NCBI RefSeq assembly: GCF_001064145.1
Contig: NZ_JVOJ01000010.1
Location: forward strand, 1-64,000
Direction: 5' to 3'
DNA length: 64,000 nt
From: Sanguibacter keddieii
Lineage (GTDB): Bacteria > Actinomycetota > Actinomycetes > Actinomycetales > Actinomycetaceae
Both the position numbers and the translations under genes were made by a program. The notes beneath the pieces were generated by a model, which saw nothing but the letters and a program-made list of their open reading frames with translations, did not search any database and had not been told where the DNA came from. Below are positions 17,081 through 25,450 of this stretch, piece after piece (the stretch's first letter is position 1; each line of letters begins with the position of its first letter).

Positions 17081-18928
17081 GTGTCACGGATCCGACGCCT
17101 GGGTGTCGCAGCCATCATGATGGTTGCGATGCTGGTCGGCGGCGCGCCCGCGTTCGCGACCGAGCCGCTCACCACGAGCGGACACGTCACCGACCCCGAC
17201 GGCTTTCTGAGCGACGAGCAACGCGAAACTATTGAGACCCCAGCGAAATCGTTTTATTCCACATACACCACGTACATCGACGTCGCCGTCATTCCCAACT
17301 TCTCCGGCCAGGAGCCATTAGCGTGGTGCAAGGCCGCCCTCAAGCAATCGCGCAGCGCACAACAGGGCATCCTCTACGTTGTCGCCTACGAGGATGGTAC
17401 GAACGTCTCCTGCGCGGGCGTGGAGCTAGCGAAAGATTCGATTACCAGGCCGATGCTGGACGGCGCGCTACGCGCCGCCCGTAACAAGCATAAAACCACC
17501 CCACTGACCCCTGACGAGGCAGTGGCGGGCTCTCGCACGTTCATCGACTCTCTACGCAGCGATTACGACTTCAGGGCACGCAACGCTGCCGAGAACAGCA
17601 AGAGGCGGCAAGAGGAGGAGAAAAGGCGCGAGGAGCAAAAGAAGGAAGAAAACAAGAGGAATCGCGTCGTTAACATCTTCATATCCGTGCTCATTGTGAT
17701 TGTCGTTGGCTCCAACGTGTGGGTTTGGGTGCGCAAACAGAGAGAATACGAATACGGCGAACCCCCAACTGTGGATGAGGAACCAACCCCGATCGTGGAC
17801 ACCGTACGGCGCGACGCCCTGAGGGCAGCCGCAGATGCACGGCGGCGCCTATCGGAGGCCGAGGAACAGGTGCGCGCCGCCGAAGAAGACTGGAACTTTG
17901 CTCGCGCCCAGTTCGGTAGCGCCGCGGCTGAAGAGTACGGGCGTCGCCTCGAGGCAGCGAAGGCGGCTATTGCGCGCGGTTTTGACACTTACAAACAGCT
18001 CGAGCACACTCCTGATTCTCACGCCAAGCGACGCCTCGCCACAACAATCATGGAGGATCTCGACAAGAACCTGCCGCCCCTGCAGGATGCGAGCAAGGAG
18101 TTCGCCGCACAACGCGAGAAGCGATCATCGCTTCCCGTCCAGCTTGCCGACGCGCACGAACGTCTCGTCGAGGAGCTCGCCGATTTGGAGCGCTCGAAGG
18201 AGGAACTCTCCAGCATTGCGGGCCTCTACACCGAATCCATGCTCGCTTCCCTCCAGGACAATCCGCAGCGTGCGGCACAACTGCTGGAGTCCGCTCGCGC
18301 CGCGTTAGAGACGGCCGACGCGCATCTCGAGAGCGACGCCACCCGAGCAGCCTCCGCGCTGGATACCGCTCAGCGCGCACTGACCATGGCCAATGCGCAG
18401 ACGGATGCGATCTTCTCTGCGAAGACCGATCTTGACGGGTTCCGCGAGAGGCTCACCGCTTCCATCGGATCCGTGTCCGCCGCCCTGTCGGATGCGAAGC
18501 AGCTCGATTCCTCCAATGCTTTCTCTCCCCTTCTAGACGAGGCCGAGGCCGCCATCGCCAGGGGACAGCGCGCGCTGGTTAGCGACGAGGATCCCCTCGG
18601 CGCGCTCGAAAAGCTTCGCGACATAGAGCTCCGAATGAATGCGATCCTCGCTCCGCTCATGACTCAGGAAGATGCTAGGCGCAAGGCGAAAGAGAGCGCC
18701 CAACGCCATATTCGCGACGCTGATGCCGCCCTCACCTGGGCTCGCAAGTACCTGAAGGACCACGAGGGTTCGGCTCTCCTCGACGTGAACAAGCTGATGA
18801 GCGAAGCCGAACAGGCAATGACCGAAGCGCACGAGGCCCTTGAGGAAGACCCCTTGCGAGCGAGCGCAGCCGCTTCGAAGGCCGCCACACTCACCAACCG
18901 CGCACTTGCGGCACCAGGGCGACGATAG
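17081..18928 (+). CDS. TPM-domain membrane protein 2, with charged linker and coiled coil
   Basis: The 615-aa paralogue starts with GTG at 17081 after AGGAGG. It has a signal peptide ending GGAPAFATEP, a TPM domain (about 30-155: HVTDPDGFLSDEQR, VAVIPNFSG, ILYVVAYEDG) and then an unusually Lys/Arg/Glu-rich stretch (KRRQEEEKRREEQKKEENKR, about 168-188). A membrane helix follows (VVNIFISVLIVIVVGSNVWVWV). The rest is helical, closely matching paralogue 1 (LSEAEEQVRAAEEDWNFARAQFGS, LASLQDNP, FSAKTDLDGFRERL). It lacks the Gly/Ser tail. Base use around the charged linker is more A-rich than in its neighbours. Confidence 0.83.
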   Translation: MSRIRRLGVAAIMMVAMLVGGAPAFATEPLTTSGHVTDPDGFLSDEQRETIETPAKSFYSTYTTYIDVAVIPNFSGQEPLAWCKAALKQSRSAQQGILYVVAYEDGTNVSCAGVELAKDSITRPMLDGALRAARNKHKTTPLTPDEAVAGSRTFIDSLRSDYDFRARNAAENSKRRQEEEKRREEQKKEENKRNRVVNIFISVLIVIVVGSNVWVWVRKQREYEYGEPPTVDEEPTPIVDTVRRDALRAAADARRRLSEAEEQVRAAEEDWNFARAQFGSAAAEEYGRRLEAAKAAIARGFDTYKQLEHTPDSHAKRRLATTIMEDLDKNLPPLQDASKEFAAQREKRSSLPVQLADAHERLVEELADLERSKEELSSIAGLYTESMLASLQDNPQRAAQLLESARAALETADAHLESDATRAASALDTAQRALTMANAQTDAIFSAKTDLDGFRERLTASIGSVSAALSDAKQLDSSNAFSPLLDEAEAAIARGQRALVSDEDPLGALEKLRDIELRMNAILAPLMTQEDARRKAKESAQRHIRDADAALTWARKYLKDHEGSALLDVNKLMSEAEQAMTEAHEALEEDPLRASAAASKAATLTNRALAAPGRR

Positions 18929-19113
18929 AGGAGGTTCACGCGGATTCCCCGCCACATGACGCTGACAACCATGACCACGTTATCTATGCCTCGACGCAGG
19001 GCATCGGCTCGCCACAGACTTATTTCCACCCGCACACGACCATCACCTACACTGATCTCACACCACTAGAGCGTGACGCAAGATACACGATATTGGAGAC
19101 GCTGTGCTCCACG

Positions 19114-19139
19114 ATGGTGTATCTTGATCTGTTCGCCAC
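19114..19139 (+). repeat. Leader block shared by first and third TPM genes (copy 2)
   Basis: This 26-base block matches 14783-14808 at 24 positions and again lies just before the ribosome binding site of a TPM gene. It shows that the duplication giving the paralogues included leader DNA. Confidence 0.7.
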
Positions 19140-19156
19140 TCACCAAGGAGGATCAC

Positions 19157-20767
19157 ATGCCACGGATTCAACGCCTGGGCATCGCGGCCGTCATGGCCGC
19201 AGTGATGCTGGTCGGTGGCGCGCCCGCGTTCGCGACCGAGCCGCTCACGCCAAGCACATATGTCACCGATTCGGATAACTTCCTGAGCGACGAGCAGCGC
19301 GCGAATATCGAGACCCGCGCAGAATCCCTCAACTCCAAGTATTCCGTTCCCGTCTACGTCGTCATCGTCCCCAACTTTTCCGACCAGGAACCGGCCGCAT
19401 GGTGCCGAGCTACCCTCGCCAACATCCAGAACAACGACAAGGCACTCCTCTACGTCGTTGCCTACGAGGATAGTCAGGACATTTACTGCCCTGGCCCGGA
19501 GATGGCTGAGTGGATCCGCAACAATTCAGTTGGCGGATCGTACGTGAGCGGCGCGCTATCGGAAGCTCGTCGAGCATACAAATCAACTCCGCTGACCCCC
19601 GACGAGGCAGCGGCGGGTCCCACTGCCCTCATCGAAGACCTGCACAGCTCCTATTGGTCGTACGAGCAGATTGAATCGCATCGCCAGCAATTCAACCAGC
19701 AACTGGCGGATGAGAGCCGGACAGAAACAATCAAGGAGATCATTGCATTCCTTGTCATGGGCCTACTCGTCATCTGCAGCTTGTTCTTCGGGCTATGGAG
19801 ACAGAAGCGCGAGGAAGAAGCACAGGCCATAGAAATTGAAACGGCAGCATGGCGCGTGTCGCGCCGCAGGGATGAGCGCGAAGACGAAGCCGCGCGACGA
19901 GATGCCGACAAGGCGGCCCAGCAGGCGAACGATCGCTTGTCCCAAGCCGATCAGGAGGTGCGCGACGCCGAGAAGGAGTGGGACTACGCCCGCGCGCAGT
20001 TCGGCATCGCCGCGACCGAACAGTTCCGCAACCGCATCAAGGAGGCGAAGGAGGCCCTGTCCCGTGGGGACTCCCTCCTCAAGCAGTGCCGCACGGCGTA
20101 CGACCCGGCGAAAAAAGAGAGCCTGGCGTCGCAGATCATCAGCGATCTCGACACGCAGCTGGGTTTGCTGCGCGACGCACAGGCCCCCTTTAGCACGAAG
20201 CGTTCCGAACGCACCGCACTGCCGACCCGCCTGACAGAGGCTCAGGAGCGCCTGGCAGAAGAACAGGCGGACGTGGAGCGATCCAGGGAAGAGCTGGCGA
20301 CCATTGCCAGCATCTACCCCGGCACGGTACTGGCTGCACTCGAGGACAATCCCGACAAGGCTGCGTCGCTGCTTACCTCGGCACACAACGCCATTGAGTC
20401 GGCCCAGGCAATCATCGACACGGACGCCGACCTGGCCACCTCCGCCGTCGACACTGCCGAGCGCGCGCTCCTCATGGCCTACCACGAGATGAACGCTATC
20501 TTCACGGCGAAACAAGACCTGGACCACATTGAGGATCGGCTCGGCGCCGCTATCGCAGCCCTCTCCTCAGACATCGAGGAGGCTGACCGCCTGCAGACCG
20601 ACCGGACCCTGCTCGCTCCCCTCATCACTGATGCTCGTGAGGCGATCACACGGGCTCAGGAGGCCCTTATTCACAACGATAATCCGCTCGATGCACTCGA
20701 GCACGCTCGCTCTGTTGAAGCCAAGCTGGACGCCACGCTTGATCCGCTTCGCAGCCCCGGGCGCTAG
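19157..20767 (+). CDS. TPM-domain membrane protein 3, with coiled coil
   Basis: The 536-aa third paralogue starts with ATG at 19157, preceded by AAGGAGGATC. Its first 30 residues almost repeat those of paralogue 2 (signal peptide ending GGAPAFATEP). The TPM domain carries YVTDSDNFLSDEQR, VVIVPNFSDQE and LLYVVAYEDSQD. One membrane helix lies near residue 200 (IIAFLVMGLLVICSLFFGLW), followed by about 300 residues of coiled-coil helix with the shared AEKEWDYARAQFGIA and IFTAKQDLDHIEDRL. It ends without the last third of the helix seen in paralogues 1 and 2. It sits 155 bp before pspA. TPM domains elsewhere act in membrane-protein quality control; that role here is inference. Confidence 0.83.
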   Translation: MPRIQRLGIAAVMAAVMLVGGAPAFATEPLTPSTYVTDSDNFLSDEQRANIETRAESLNSKYSVPVYVVIVPNFSDQEPAAWCRATLANIQNNDKALLYVVAYEDSQDIYCPGPEMAEWIRNNSVGGSYVSGALSEARRAYKSTPLTPDEAAAGPTALIEDLHSSYWSYEQIESHRQQFNQQLADESRTETIKEIIAFLVMGLLVICSLFFGLWRQKREEEAQAIEIETAAWRVSRRRDEREDEAARRDADKAAQQANDRLSQADQEVRDAEKEWDYARAQFGIAATEQFRNRIKEAKEALSRGDSLLKQCRTAYDPAKKESLASQIISDLDTQLGLLRDAQAPFSTKRSERTALPTRLTEAQERLAEEQADVERSREELATIASIYPGTVLAALEDNPDKAASLLTSAHNAIESAQAIIDTDADLATSAVDTAERALLMAYHEMNAIFTAKQDLDHIEDRLGAAIAALSSDIEEADRLQTDRTLLAPLITDAREAITRAQEALIHNDNPLDALEHARSVEAKLDATLDPLRSPGR

Positions 20768-20922
20768 TTGGGAGGAACACACACCGTGACAACAAACCCC
20801 TCCCCCGCTACAGGCTCGCTGTAGCCCTCTCATCCTGCGGGGCCACGCCCTCGCTCACACCCCGCGCGCACGCGCACCACACCAAACCGCGCAGATGCGC
20901 ACCACCACCAAAGGAGAACATC

Positions 20923-21648
20923 ATGGCCGAAAAGCAGACGATCCTGGGCCGCATTGCTCAGCTCGCCAAGGCAAACATCAACGCGCTCCTCGACAAGGCC
21001 GAGGACCCGCAGAAGATGATCGACCAGCTCATCCGTGACTACACGAACTCGATCATCGAGGCCGAGAACGCGATCGCTCAGACCCTGGGCAACCTGCGCA
21101 TGGCCGAGAAGGACTACGAGGAAGATGTCAAGGCTGCCGCCGACTGGGGCCAGAAGGCCGCCGCATCTTCCGCGAAGGCTGACTCGCTGCGAGCAGCCGG
21201 AGACGAGGCCGGAGCCGATAAGTGGGATAACCTGGCCAAGGTCGCTCTCGGTAAGCAGATCCAGTTCGAGAACGAGGTCAAGACCGAGGAGCCCGCTCTC
21301 GTTTCTCAGCGCGATGTCGCTGAGCGCCTGAAGACCGGCCTCGCTCAGATGAAGGACAAGCTCTCCGAGCTCAAGACCCGCCGCGACCAGCTGATCGCCC
21401 GCGAGAAGACCGCCAAGGCTCAGGCTCAGGTCACGGAGGCCCTCGGCTCGATCAACATCCTGGACCCCACGAGCGAGCTCGGCCGCTTCGAGGACCGCGT
21501 GCGGCAGCAGGAGGCCTTCGCCCAGGGCAAGATGGAGCTGGCCGCCTCCTCGCTGGACGCCCAGTTCGCTGAGCTCCAGACCGACTCCTCGCAGGTGGAG
21601 ATCGAGGCTCGCCTGGCCGCCCTGAAGGGCAACAGCACCCAGGCGTGA
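20923..21648 (+). CDS. pspA: PspA/IM30 (ESCRT-III-like) envelope-stress protein
   Basis: The 241-aa protein is helical and charged throughout and matches PspA/IM30. It opens with GRIAQLAKANINALLDKAEDP and DQLIRDY, the conserved first helices, followed by long heptad-rich helices (AENAIAQTLGNLRMAEKDYEE) and a terminal RFEDRVRQQEAFAQGK segment. PspA binds stressed membranes from the inner face and forms large assemblies. AGGAGAACATC precedes the ATG. Three TPM membrane proteins directly upstream, and a strong terminator after it, define the likely functional unit. No PspC, LiaF or Clp-type regulator is nearby. Confidence 0.93.
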   Translation: MAEKQTILGRIAQLAKANINALLDKAEDPQKMIDQLIRDYTNSIIEAENAIAQTLGNLRMAEKDYEEDVKAAADWGQKAAASSAKADSLRAAGDEAGADKWDNLAKVALGKQIQFENEVKTEEPALVSQRDVAERLKTGLAQMKDKLSELKTRRDQLIAREKTAKAQAQVTEALGSINILDPTSELGRFEDRVRQQEAFAQGKMELAASSLDAQFAELQTDSSQVEIEARLAALKGNSTQA

Positions 21649-21680
21649 GCGAACGCGGCCCAGCCGCACGCATAGACAGG

Positions 21681-21708
21681 CCGGGCGGCCCCTCGCGGGG
21701 CCGCCCGG
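21681..21708 (+). terminator. Hairpin terminator after pspA
   Basis: A perfect 12-bp stem (ccgggcggcccc / ggggccgcccgg) with a TCGC loop lies 32 bp past the stop and is followed by TTCGTCATCTT. It closes the TPM/PspA region. Confidence 0.85.
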
Positions 21709-21757
21709 TTCGTCATCTTGGCGGCAACGCGCCCGCTCACGGACGCGCAGCCCGGGT

Positions 21758-22330
21758 TTACAGGAAGGCCATCGGGTCGAAGTCGTCGATGTCGATGATG
21801 TGGAGCCTGGGCAGGCGCACCTGGAATGCGTGCACGTCGTATTCGAGGTCGATGATCTCCAGGCCGCGTTCCTCCAGCTCGTGGAGCTGGGAGGAGAGGA
21901 ATTCTTTGAAGCACATGACCGCGACGCGGCGGCCCTGGTCCAGGAGCGTCTCGATCTGGGGCAGGAAGTCGGCGTCGTGGCTGGCCAGGATGACGTCGCC
22001 GGTGCCGAGCTGAGCGATCGCGTCCATGGTGCGCTGGAGGCCGACGTCGACGACCTTCATCTCGGCGGGACCCGACAGGGGAATGACCGAGTAGTCCATG
22101 GCCGTGAGCGCCTGGACGAAGCCCATCGGCAGGAAGCCGGATGAACCGTTCAGGAAGAACAGGCCCTTGGCCTTCTGATCCCAGCGGCCGTGCGCGCTCT
22201 CGAGGACACGATCCCAGCGGGGGCGCTCCTCGGGATTCGGGCGACGGTCAAGGACAGAAAGGCCAAGCGTCGCGTCAATATTCTCGCCATCTACGACGAG
22301 GTATGTCGTTTGATTATTAGGTTTTTCCAT
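21758..22330 (-). CDS. NYN-domain (LabA/DUF88-like) putative nuclease
   Basis: The 190-aa protein is a single NYN domain of the PIN-like fold. The acidic residues expected for metal binding appear in VVDGENIDA (about residue 14), KVVDVGLQRTMDAI (about 92-105) and GDVILASHDADFLP (about 111-124). A C-terminal tail has alternating acidic residues (IDIDDFDP). Proteins of this family are thought to be endoribonucleases or RNA-binding regulators. It starts with ATG at 22330 and stands alone, convergent with pspA and separated from the TetR gene by about 80 bp. Confidence 0.88.
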   Translation of the reverse strand: MEKPNNQTTYLVVDGENIDATLGLSVLDRRPNPEERPRWDRVLESAHGRWDQKAKGLFFLNGSSGFLPMGFVQALTAMDYSVIPLSGPAEMKVVDVGLQRTMDAIAQLGTGDVILASHDADFLPQIETLLDQGRRVAVMCFKEFLSSQLHELEERGLEIIDLEYDVHAFQVRLPRLHIIDIDDFDPMAFL

Positions 22331-22409
22331 GGAATCAGAGTAACCGACGATTGTCTGGACCGATGCGGCCTTGGGTCCTAGACATTCCTCCCCATCTCGA
22401 CAAAGCCCA

Positions 22410-23003
22410 TTATTCTCCCGTCACTCCATCGATAAAGAAGGGGGATTCGATGGCTTGGCGAGCGAAGCACTGCGCGTCTTGTCCGCTGCCGAGGGCGGGT
22501 GGCCCATCAAGGACGAGAGTGGCAAGGCCGTGAATGTATGCCCACAGGGTCACTTCCGCGTAAGGATCGTCGGTCCCGTAAGCGACGCATGCCAACGAAC
22601 GCAGCTGGGAGCGCGCGGCCAGGCTTGCTTGCCCCAGCCCCGGGTGTGCGTCGGCGTCATACATGTCCGATCGGAACATGATCCGAAAGACGCCGGGATT
22701 TGCCAGGGCGCACGACAGGTAGGCATGTCCGGCAGCTCGCGTCACGTCCTGCGGCGACGCCCCATCACTACGCTCCCTGGCCTCACGCAGTGCTCGTTCG
22801 AGTGAGCGGTAGCCCTCCTCAACGAGGGCAACAAGGATACCTTCGCGCCCCTGGAAGTGGTGGTAGGGGGCTTGGTGCGTACAGCCCGCACGACGAGCAA
22901 CTTCGCGCATGGAGAGCGAAGATGGCCCACCCTCATTGAGGAGATCGCGACTGATCGCGAGGATTGCCTCGCGCAGCACCTCGGATGTTCTAGAGCGCGT
23001 CAT
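22410..23003 (-). CDS. TetR/AcrR-family repressor
   Basis: The 197-aa protein has an N-terminal TetR helix-turn-helix at residues 10-55 (AILAISRDLLNEGGPSSLSM, REVARRAGCTHQAPYHHFQG, REGILVALVEEGY), then a TetR C-terminal ligand-binding helix bundle (YLSCALANPGVFRIMF). ATG at 23003 is the natural start; the same frame continues upstream but crosses the promoter region of the divergent gene. It lies back to back with the flavoprotein fusion gene, and two 13-bp palindromes in the shared 91-bp spacer are probable operators for both genes. The ligand is likely the fusion enzyme's substrate or product, which is inference. Confidence 0.9.
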   Translation of the reverse strand: MTRSRTSEVLREAILAISRDLLNEGGPSSLSMREVARRAGCTHQAPYHHFQGREGILVALVEEGYRSLERALREARERSDGASPQDVTRAAGHAYLSCALANPGVFRIMFRSDMYDADAHPGLGQASLAARSQLRSLACVAYGTDDPYAEVTLWAYIHGLATLVLDGPPALGSGQDAQCFARQAIESPFFIDGVTGE

Positions 23004-23034
23004 GAACTCAGTGTAGCCGAGACAGCAGTCAGAC

Positions 23035-23079
23035 TTGACAGTGTCTAGCGGGCATGTTGTCATAAATAGACACTGTCTA
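23035..23079. promoter_or_regulatory. Two palindromic operators between tetR-type and flavoprotein genes
   Basis: Site 1 is ttgacagtgtcta (23035-23047) and site 2 is tagacactgtcta (23067-23079). Both centre on GACA-N-TGTC, and their centres are 32 bp apart, about three helical turns. Site 1 also contains TTGACA, a perfect -35 hexamer for the rightward gene, so repressor binding would block the polymerase. Site 2 lies 15 bp before the ATG at 23095. Confidence 0.75.
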
Positions 23080-23094
23080 GTTTTGGGAGTTTCC

Positions 23095-25374
23095 ATGTAT
23101 GATGTGATCGTTATCGGCTCGGGCATCGGCGCACTCACAACGGCCGGCCTCCTTGCCGGAGTCGCGGGAGCGCGCGTGCTTGTCCTCGAGAAACACTCCA
23201 CTCCCGGCGGACTCACGCACTCGTTCAGGCGAATGGGAGCATCGTGGGACGTAGGCCTGCACTACGTGGGAGACATGGAACCCGGGTCACGCCCACGCCA
23301 GATCTTCGACTACCTCACCGGCGGCGCGCTCACATGGAATCGAATGCCGTCGGGCTACGACCGTTTCGTCCTGCCCGGCCACGGCCTGACCGTCACAATC
23401 CCATCCAGCATGGCACACTACCGCGACCTGCTGACCAAGCTGTTCCCCCACGAAAAGAAAGCCATTCGACGCTACTGCCAGGACGTGAAGCGCGCCTATT
23501 CATGGATGTCACTGCGCTACATGGCCGACATGGTCCCACCACTTGCATCCCCCGCCATTCACCTCGCACTCCGCCTGCGGACAGGATGCGCCCTGGAACG
23601 AACAGAGCACTACATGGAGCGCCGCTTCCGCGACCCGGCTCTGCGCGCCCTCCTCACCACGCATTGGGGCGACTACGGGGTGGAGCCAACGCGCAGCGCG
23701 TTCGTCGCCCACGCCATGATCGTGTGCCACTACATGGACGGCGCATGGTTCCCACGCGGCGGAAGCGGGCAGATCGCGCGCATGATCGAGGAACGGATCC
23801 GCGCAACCGGAGGTGAGATTCGCCTGTGCCAGGACGTCGACGACATCCTCATCGACAACGGTCGAGCAGTGGGCGTGCGCGTCACTGATCGCAGGTCCGC
23901 GCCCGTCTCCTACGAGGAGCGTGCTCCCATCGTGATTTCCGGCGTCGGCGCACGCGAAACCTACACCCGGCTACTACCAACGACCGGTCCGGTCGGCGCG
24001 CTCACTGCACGCGTCCGCGAACACGTCGCCCGCCTCGGGCACGGAGGCTCCGCGGTGACCGTCTACCTCACGCTCGACCACTACCCAGCCGGCGTGGACG
24101 GGTCGAACGTCTGGGTGAATACATCCCAGGGACCCGACGACCTGGAGCAGATGACCGAGGACCTGTGCCAGGGACGCCCTCAATCAGCCTTCATCTCGTT
24201 CCCGGGAATCAAAGCCGGAGACCGCCACGCAACAGTGGAGATCGCGTCCTTCGCCCAGCCGGAGGCCTTCGACCGATGGTCGGGAACGAGGCCGGGGATG
24301 CGCGGGGAGGACTACGAACACCTGAAGTCGGCGATGGCACGCGGACTCATTGACCTCGCGGACACGGCCATACCCGGATTGAAAGACACCGTGCGCTCCG
24401 TCGAGGTCGCCACCCCGCTCACCATCGAACACTACACGTCCCACGAGGGCGGATGCTTCTACGGACTACCCCTCACACCCGAGCGCTTCGCCGCCGATCT
24501 CGCCTCTCCCTCGACCCCCATCGACGGCCTCTACCTAACCGGGCAGGACGCCGGAATGCCCGGAATCGTCGGGGCCGCCATGGCAGGACTCTCCGCAGCC
24601 TGCAAGGCCCTGGGTCCCGCGGCATACCCCCGCATCATGCGCGCACTGCGCGATCAGGTCCCCACCCAGGATCACGCGAGCTCCTCCCACGACACGACAA
24701 CCGAACGCACCGCCGGGGCGGCACGCCATCGGGCGACAGTACAACGCGCTCGTTGGATGAGCCCCACCACCCGCGACATCACACTCAAGCTACCAGAATG
24801 CGCGACGTGGGAAGCAGGCCAGTACGCGCTCGTTCGGGTCGCCCCATTCGAATGGCGACCTTACTCGCTCGCATCAGCCCCTGGGCGCACCGTCAGGCTC
24901 CTCGTTGATGTGCGCACGAAGGGCCTGGGCGCCTCCTGGGCGAGCACCATCGCACCCGGCGACGACGTCGACCTCGAGCTGCCCTACGGCCACTGGCTCG
25001 TCACGACAGACAAGGACACCACCGAGGCCGAGGCGCCACACCGGCGCGTTTTCATCGCAACAGGGACGGGCATCGCCCCATTCCTCGCAGCGTTTGAGGC
25101 TGGCAGGCGCGACGACGACATACTCATCGTCGGATGCTCACGGACGGACGACGACCTGACAAGCCGAGCGGGCACACCGCTGCCCCGGCTCATCCGATGC
25201 GTCAGCCGCGAGGCAGCGCCCGGCACATTTCACGGGCGTATCACCGACTACCTGAACGCCGAGGGCATCGATCCCCAGGCCACGTACTACGTGTGCGGCT
25301 CCGCCCACATAGTCCGCGACATTTCGCGCATCATCCAGGCCGGCGGCGCACGCGTCTCCTACGAGACGTTCTAA
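23095..25374 (+). CDS. Fusion of retinol-saturase/CrtI-like FAD oxidoreductase with ferredoxin-reductase (FNR) module
   Basis: The 759-aa protein has two parts. Residues 1 to about 510 form a phytoene desaturase/all-trans-retinol 13,14-reductase-like flavoprotein: VIVIGSGIGALTTAGLLAG binds FAD, followed by LEKHSTPGGLTHSF, GLHYVGDM, WFPRGGSGQIARM and the C-terminal FAD motif GLYLTGQDAGMPGIVGA. After a variable linker, residues about 545-759 form an FNR module with FAD motif RPYSLAS, NAD(P) motif TGTGIAPFL and YVCGSAH near the end; no 2Fe-2S domain is present. The fusion suggests a polyene or enone saturase fed electrons directly from NAD(P)H. Substrate is unknown, and no carotenoid genes are nearby. 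GGGAG precedes the ATG at 23095. Confidence 0.85.
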   Translation: MYDVIVIGSGIGALTTAGLLAGVAGARVLVLEKHSTPGGLTHSFRRMGASWDVGLHYVGDMEPGSRPRQIFDYLTGGALTWNRMPSGYDRFVLPGHGLTVTIPSSMAHYRDLLTKLFPHEKKAIRRYCQDVKRAYSWMSLRYMADMVPPLASPAIHLALRLRTGCALERTEHYMERRFRDPALRALLTTHWGDYGVEPTRSAFVAHAMIVCHYMDGAWFPRGGSGQIARMIEERIRATGGEIRLCQDVDDILIDNGRAVGVRVTDRRSAPVSYEERAPIVISGVGARETYTRLLPTTGPVGALTARVREHVARLGHGGSAVTVYLTLDHYPAGVDGSNVWVNTSQGPDDLEQMTEDLCQGRPQSAFISFPGIKAGDRHATVEIASFAQPEAFDRWSGTRPGMRGEDYEHLKSAMARGLIDLADTAIPGLKDTVRSVEVATPLTIEHYTSHEGGCFYGLPLTPERFAADLASPSTPIDGLYLTGQDAGMPGIVGAAMAGLSAACKALGPAAYPRIMRALRDQVPTQDHASSSHDTTTERTAGAARHRATVQRARWMSPTTRDITLKLPECATWEAGQYALVRVAPFEWRPYSLASAPGRTVRLLVDVRTKGLGASWASTIAPGDDVDLELPYGHWLVTTDKDTTEAEAPHRRVFIATGTGIAPFLAAFEAGRRDDDILIVGCSRTDDDLTSRAGTPLPRLIRCVSREAAPGTFHGRITDYLNAEGIDPQATYYVCGSAHIVRDISRIIQAGGARVSYETF

Positions 25375-25394
25375 CGCGCCGCTCCCACGCGCGG

Positions 25395-25429
25395 CGAGGC
25401 CGGGACCGCTCCACGCAGCCCCGGCCTCG
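25395..25429. terminator. Bidirectional hairpin terminator between fusion gene and glpK
   Basis: A perfect 10-bp stem (cgaggccggg / cccggcctcg) with a 15-base loop lies between convergent genes (stops at 25374 and 25451). The right arm is an exact copy of the recurrent 13-mer (25419-25431). Confidence 0.7.
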
Positions 25430-25450
25430 TCACTGTCTATGGAGTGACAA

